A DNA stretch of 64,000 bases, from contig NC_066596.1 in assembly GCF_905475345.1 (NCBI RefSeq), forward strand, positions 7,063,001-7,127,000, in the 5' to 3' direction. The DNA comes from Vespula vulgaris. Taxonomy: Eukaryota > Arthropoda > Insecta > Hymenoptera > Vespidae. Each line of letters opens with the position of its first letter. Position 1 is the stretch's first letter. Below the pieces are notes generated by a model, which did no database searches, was not told the DNA's origin, and saw only the letters and a list, made by a program, of their open reading frames with translations. Below, piece by piece: positions 58,523 through 64,000 of the stretch. The position numbers and the translations under genes were made by a program.

Positions 58523-61450
58523 GTACATACATATACTGTGCTGCCCAAATAGATTTAAACAGAAAAGAGAAATTGTATTTAATATGCCTTATACACTTAC
58601 ATTGAGTGTATTGAAACCTATGCAATTTAAATAATTTCTCAATTTCTAGATGTTTGCATACCAAAAGATATTTTAAGATAAAAATGTGCAAATAATACTG
58701 GACAGCAACAAAATATATAAATATACAATTAAGAAACTGAATAACAGTAGTTATTAATAACCTATATAAAAAAATATAGGAAAAACATTTTATAAGAATC
58801 AATGAAAGTCTCTTCTTAAAGAGTCGATCATAGATTATGAAATTTAATAACAGAAGTTTTTGTCATATATTGTCTATAATCCTCCCATAGCTGTTATTTG
58901 ACGCACTTATTACATGATAGAAATTTTCATTTATTATTATTAATTTTTATTCGCATATGCGTATTAAATGTATATTTATATGTATGTACATGATATTGTC
59001 TCTATTTGAAAAAAAAAGAGAATAGAGGAATGAGGACATGGGAATATATTATGTTTGAATATTATAGTGTACAATTTGAATTACAATGAAATTTATTCAA
59101 ACTCATATTCGTCTGTCCTACCTTCTGTTACCATACTGATTACAATGAAATTTTATTGCATAATCAAATTTGGAATTGCATTAGTGTACAAACATAAAAC
59201 TAAATATACTTCATTATATAATGACATTATTTCTCATATACCTGAAACTATTATATTTTACTAATATTCTTTTTAATTAATCCGTGACACCCCCCTCTCC
59301 CTCCCGAGAAATTTATAATGGTAAGCAATCAAAAATTCTTGTAGAAAACTAATATAATTATAGTATAATCTTGGTTGATACAGCATTATTCGATACTACA
59401 AAATAAACGCACTATTGTTTTAACAAACATTTTTATTATAAGCAAGAAGAGATCATAATTTGCTCTCAATTTTATTGTTACAAATATTCGATAGTTTAAA
59501 CGTACGAAATAAAAAAAAATATTTTTAATGTATAGAACATAACATAAATTCTCAAGAAAATTCGTTAAGCTTCTAGAGAATAGATCTTTTAAAACACACT
59601 GATAATATAGAAGTTTGGGTGTAAAAACAATTTTGAAGTTTTTTTTCTATTTGGTATTGATGAGATTTTAATACGTGAAAATACATATAATAAAAACTAT
59701 TTTATCCCTTGATTGAATACCCATATGACAGAATTAATTGAAACTGATAATCTATAAAAGTAAAGTTATTACAAATTGTCTCTACCCTAATATTTAAGAT
59801 ATTTTCAAAATAAAATATATATTTAAAAATGCACAAAATATTAATGAAAGATAGCAAAATAGAAGGTAGTGTTTTTGAATAGCTTGATGTTATTTTTTGA
59901 AATTATACTTATATTGTGTCTAATATTCCACAATTTCTTAAGAGAAATTAATGCATAATAATATCAAATATTATTTTCTGTTATTGCACTTCTATTATTT
60001 ATTGTATATTGGGCATTCATTTTTGAAGGGAAAAAATAGAATCAAACTTTACCTTTTTGTTTTTTAAATAATTATAACTATTTGTAAAAATATATGAAGA
60101 TCTTTTAAATAATTCTTTTAAATTGAATTTCATCGTGGAACAAAATATTAACAACCCTCCTGTGCTATAAAAATAAATAAAACTTCATATTTTTATTATT
60201 AATTAATAATTGTAAAAATAAAATCACTGATCAATATACAACATCGTGTGTGTAGGAGGATTAAAATTTTATTAAATAAAAGATATTTATGTTATGTGAA
60301 AATGATTGAGAGTTCATAACTGAATAGATTGTAACACTAATATTGCATTTAAATAAAATTGCAATGCCATGTATACCACAGAACGTGTGACAGGATAAAC
60401 GTCAAAGAATAAAATCTCCAAGTTTTATCTGAAATAAGACTCTTCACAAAAATTTATAATCATTATACAGAAATATAAAATATTTTAGTATTTAATGGTT
60501 TATTTAATGATCAATAATTTCTGCACTCTGGGTAGTTAATTCTGTTCCTCTGTATATCAGATATAATAAAATTATCAATAACTTATTGGATTTTTACAAT
60601 AGTGATCAATTGGAAAAAATATATTCACACATACTATTGCCAATGGGGAATAATGAACTAAAAAAATTTGATTCTTTTAATTTAGATTAGGAAGATTAAT
60701 AGGTTTTCGAGATATAAGATCTGTTTTTTTATTTATTTTTTTTTTTTATTTTTTCTTTTTTTTTTATTAGTATTAATATGAAATCAGTAAAGACGAAATT
60801 TCATTTGAGCGTTCATACATCAATTTAAAAATTGGAGAATCTATTAATTTTATAGCAACCTTGGTCCCTCTGAATACCCAGATGTACTTTTTTGCATATG
60901 AAAAGTGAAGTATTATACTTTTTAATTCTATCCATGATCTTATTTTACTACCCTGTCTGCACGTCGCTCCTGCATACATGCGTATAAAATTATAAATTGT
61001 ACTGTTATAAATTATAAAGTGATCTTCTACTGAACATATATCAGCAATGAAACTCATAAATAACGACATCAGATTTATAGTATTCTGACAAGAAAGTGCT
61101 TCTCATGCTGTACATTATAGTCATAGATGCTGTTATCACGATCATCATAGTCGTTGACACTTACATCGTTATAGATCTTCTCAGTACGATTCTCAGCTGA
61201 ACATTTTTCTCATTAATATTTCTCATTGATACTTCATTATTGTAAACACCCGGCAGATTCTATGTTTTTCCCAAACATTATAAACCTTTGATTAAATAAT
61301 ACCTTAAACTTTAGGAAAAAGAAACTTAATACCCAATGTCGATCAAATTATTCTTCCCATATTGTTGTTCAGCTGTAAGTGACGTATCAACGTTAATGTA
61401 TTAGACTTTTACACAGTAAACATAATATTTACCTGTACCAATTGGGTATT
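58466..61450. other. AT-rich 3' flank and intergenic
   Basis: Very AT-rich, with (TA)n at 58486-58513 and a poly-T run near 60725-60770. A minus-strand frame at 60773-61069 has some protein-like stretches but no supporting signals. No gene supported. Confidence 0.5.
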
Positions 61451-61850
61451 AATGTATTATTTTCTCTTTTTGTTAATCATTTATTATATACCTTCTTTTC
61501 ACACAGACCACCGCGTTCCACTTGTATTATCTCAATTTTCAACTTTTGGAGTTTCCCATCTTACTTGTATCAATACTTTATCTTTATTTATCAAAACTTT
61601 TGCAGGCTTAACATTGAATAAGATTTCTTTCAATACATTCTGCAAGTTTTCCCTTTCTTTCAATAATAACCACCCTACTTGCAACATTATGTTCTGAACT
61701 CTACTCTGTTAAAACTTTCCAAAAACATATGTTTTCTTCTGCATCGTTTAACAAAGACGAAAGATACGATAGAGCTTATTGAAGTAGAGCATTAAGCAAT
61801 CTGATAGAATACCATGACCAGTAAGATAGGAGAGGATTGTACGAACAACA
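61450..61850 (-). pseudogene. Frame-broken protein-like stretch
   Basis: On the minus strand coding-like segments follow each other in different frames. Reading from 61830 downward: YSIRLLNALLQ, a stop, then SYLSSLLNDAEENICFWKVL, a stop and shift near 61690-61700, then VQNIMLQVGWLLLKEREN, followed by NVLKEILFNVKPAKVLINKD and KVLIQVRWETPKVE, a one-base shift at an AAAA run (about 61545), then IEIIQVERGGLCEKK. The order and composition suggest one former protein of at least 110 residues. It may be a pseudogene, or a live gene damaged by sequencing indels. I do not recognise the family. Confidence 0.35.
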
Positions 61851-62035
61851 TAGACGATCGTTTTGAGATAATCATAGAATCAGAGCCCAGAGTAGTTTTA
61901 GTCAGCTCGCAAGATTTTTCGTTGCGTTGGCACAGCCGACCATTAACCGGACTTGTGTTGACTTTTCTCCCAGGTGATATATCACCAGGTCGTATTACAC
62001 CTGATCGTACAGACGTCTTTGCCTCTACGTTGTAG
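61814..62035 (+). CDS. Possible small protein, unrecognised
   Basis: A 73-codon plus-strand frame from ATG (ACC ATG, good context) to TAG. Reading: MTSKIGEDCTNNIDDRFEII, then ESEPRVVLVSSQDFSLRWHS and a tail LPGDISPGRITPDRTDVFAS. The composition is ordinary for a soluble protein, but the minus strand is also open here and belongs to the 3' UTR side of SMG1. TTTTCTCCCAG|GTG inside it resembles an acceptor. It may be real, an exon, or chance. Confidence 0.25.
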   Translation: MTSKIGEDCTNNIDDRFEIIIESEPRVVLVSSQDFSLRWHSRPLTGLVLTFLPGDISPGRITPDRTDVFASTL

Positions 62036-62114
62036 AGCACCGAATGGTACAAATTAGAGTACCATATGAGACGAGAGTTTAACCATCAACGCGTTTGCGT
62101 TTGCTTTCGTTCCT

Positions 62115-63384
62115 TCAAACCCATGGTGTCCAGCCCTCATATAAGAGAGCTAAATTATCAGTGCTTTGTGCTTCACGTATTACATATTCCACTTGTTCGG
62201 CCGTCGTATACTTGCGCGTTGGATATGGATCTCGTCCCTCTAATTTCATTCTCACGCGTCGCCATACATTTAGCGCATACGCATTTCGTTCTTGAACAGC
62301 TATTATAAATAAACGAATAGGTTATTTATTTTATAGGAATATTTTTCATGAAATAATATAATATATTTATGCGTAAAAGACATACACACCTTTGCCTGTA
62401 GTTGGATCCCTAGCTAAAGGAATTCCCTTTTTAGGACTAAGACATACGCTATCTTGTCTCATTAATTTAGCTTTCTTTTTAAGAGAACATTCTTTCTCTG
62501 ATCCTTTATTTGGATTTAATCTGTGTTCGCTAGCAAATTCCAACAACTCGTTATATAAGTTCGGTACCATAATCGCCATATTCTCTAATTCAGACTTTAT
62601 ACCAATGCCTCTTGTGGGATCTAAATTGTCTGATTCTAGTTCTTTCACGACCGTAGATAAGGTTTCGGTGAATGATCGATAAGTATTTAAAAATTCTTGC
62701 AGTCCGATAATATTTTCTTGCTTAACCATAGTCTTTAATAGAACTCGAACATCGGACATTAATTTATGATGTTCTGCAAGTATATTCTGAAGGCTTGTCA
62801 CTCGTCCTCTTAAACAATCATGTGCATTGTGTAAAATATCTTGCTTTTCTTGTAATTTCTTTTGCGTATCAATGATCGCCTCAGAAATAAGTTTCTCTGC
62901 TTGTTTCAACCAGTTAGCATCGACATTGTTTTCTAACTGTAACAATTCAATAAGACTTTCTTCTATTGGACTAACGGTAATTGTTAAATTTACTGTTAAC
63001 AAACAACTCTCTTCCCAATGCTTAACAAGCTTGATAAAATTTGCATCGTGGGTAACACTTTCCGATGTTCTAGTCCGTAATGCTTCGTAATGTAATATAG
63101 AATTACAAGTATTGATAACAGCAGCTGCGAGATTATGTTGTTGCGTTAATTTTTCACACGAAGATAACACCGCATTGTCGAATGCAGACATGACTTCGCC
63201 TAATGCTGGATTTGCACCAGCAGCCCATTTTAAACGCTGAATAGCGCTGGACACCAGATTTTGTTGCTGCTCTCGTGCCTCGCATACTCTTGATTGTAAA
63301 TTAGATAAAGCTGCAGCTGTTTTTCTTAATTCCAACATAAAGGCGGAACGATCTAAAAACAAAAAATATGTATATGTGTGTGTG

Positions 63385-63432
<48 letters not shown>

Positions 63433-64000
63433 CAATTTGAAAATATTACATCAACGTAACTTACTTAATGGATTTATGGGACTCATATTAGATCTCAGTA
63501 GAAAATTATCTTCGTGTAACCAATTATGTGCTGTTAGCTGGAGTTGCAATCTTTGCACACTAGCTCGTGCTAATTCAACACCTTGTTGCGCCAGTCTTGC
63601 ACTTTGCTTTCGTCTCCATGCGCTCTCTAACGTACTACTCAATGCACTAGCTTGAGCTAAAACAGATCCCGTAAACAAACCTTGTTTTAAACATAAGTCA
63701 ACCATCTTTCTACATAATTCCTCGATTGAAACTTTGCTCTCTGCTCCAATATCTCTTTGTTCAATTTCAGTAGTAACATTTAATCCCATTCTTTGTAGTA
63801 GAAAACACAATGCAATGGCGAGCGTTTGGGTCGTTACTCCAAGGAGTTGTCTCGAGACATAATCTGCAGTAAATACTCTTACTGGCTTGTTTAATCTTTC
63901 GTCGTCATAAACATTTGCCATTTCCCCTCTAAATGCTGTAGCGATATCTCTACACATTATAAAAAATTCTTGTATTGTATATAATCTCTTTATCAGGAAA
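62115..64000 (-). CDS. Smg1: SMG1 kinase, C-terminal part (runs off window)
   Basis: Three minus-strand exons: 63949-63465, 63352-62390 and 62299-62115, phases consistent. They encode the long helical region between kinase domain and C-terminus, then the FATC domain. The last exon reads AVQERNAYALNVWRRVRMKL, GRDPYPTR, TAEQVEYVIREAQSTDNLA, LLYEGWTPWV and stop, matching the SMG1 FATC tail. SMG1 is the PI3K-like kinase that phosphorylates UPF1 in nonsense-mediated decay, with SMG8 and SMG9 regulating it. The kinase domain and N-terminus lie beyond position 64000. The acceptor at 63951-63950 (GTGTAG) leaves an intron open at the window edge. Confidence 0.95.
63376..63429. repeat. (GT)n(AT)n in an SMG1 intron
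   Basis: Compound dinucleotide repeat inside the 112-bp intron between two SMG1 exons. Confidence 0.95.

Noticed and set aside
60773..61069. 98-codon minus-strand frame
   Set aside because: Some protein-like segments, but AT-rich, no splice or polyA support, and it cannot be joined to the broken sequence at 61.5 kb without guessing.
1..64000. CRISPR arrays, bacterial operons, transposases, viral genes
   Set aside because: None seen; all repeats are microsatellites or local duplications and all genes are intron-bearing animal genes or close relatives of such genes.

Overview
The window looks like nuclear DNA from an insect, most likely an aculeate hymenopteran (bee, wasp or ant). The genes have short GT-AG introns, the intergenic DNA is AT-rich with long (TC)n/(AG)n tracts, and the main gene family is the Ala/Pro/Val/Tyr-rich cuticular family related to honeybee apidermins. 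I cannot name the species.

Left and middle (about 0.3-36 kb). A Ser-rich, poly-His protein gene lies at the left end (minus strand). From 7 to 36 kb runs a cluster of thirteen small secreted cuticle-type genes on both strands. Each has a strong TATA box about 50-110 bp upstream of its ATG. Nine of the thirteen encode only four or five residues (MFKL or a close variant) in exon 1 and resume, phase 0, inside the signal peptide. One (12.9 kb) and another (15.5 kb) of the same design have a six-codon first exon. Three (25.0, 26.4 and 28.4 kb) have lost the intron and are single-exon. A decayed relative appears at 6.3 kb. A complete five-exon beta-tubulin gene with an axoneme-type tail sits inside the cluster at 18.8-20.5 kb.

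Right part (38-64 kb). A TATA promoter and untranslated exon at 38 kb lead to a 1083-residue catalytically dead CLIP-type serine protease homologue (scarface-like). A compact housekeeping block follows: mRpS34 (+), IQCK (-), an unrecognised tail-anchored protein (+, with a GC-AG intron), a ZP-domain membrane protein (-), a tRNA-Ile(UAU) with intron (-), the golgin TMF1 (+), and the 3' end of the nonsense-mediated-decay kinase gene SMG1 (-), which runs off the window. A frame-broken, protein-like stretch lies between TMF1 and SMG1.

Functionally, the cuticle cluster, the ZP protein and the scarface-like homologue are all products of secreted or apical extracellular matrix of epidermis, while the remaining genes are general cell machinery. 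The most unusual items are the repeated micro-exon design of the cuticle cluster, the CLIP domain split by a very long insertion, several orphan coding-like frames, and two local tandem duplications. I found no mobile element, CRISPR array or viral gene.
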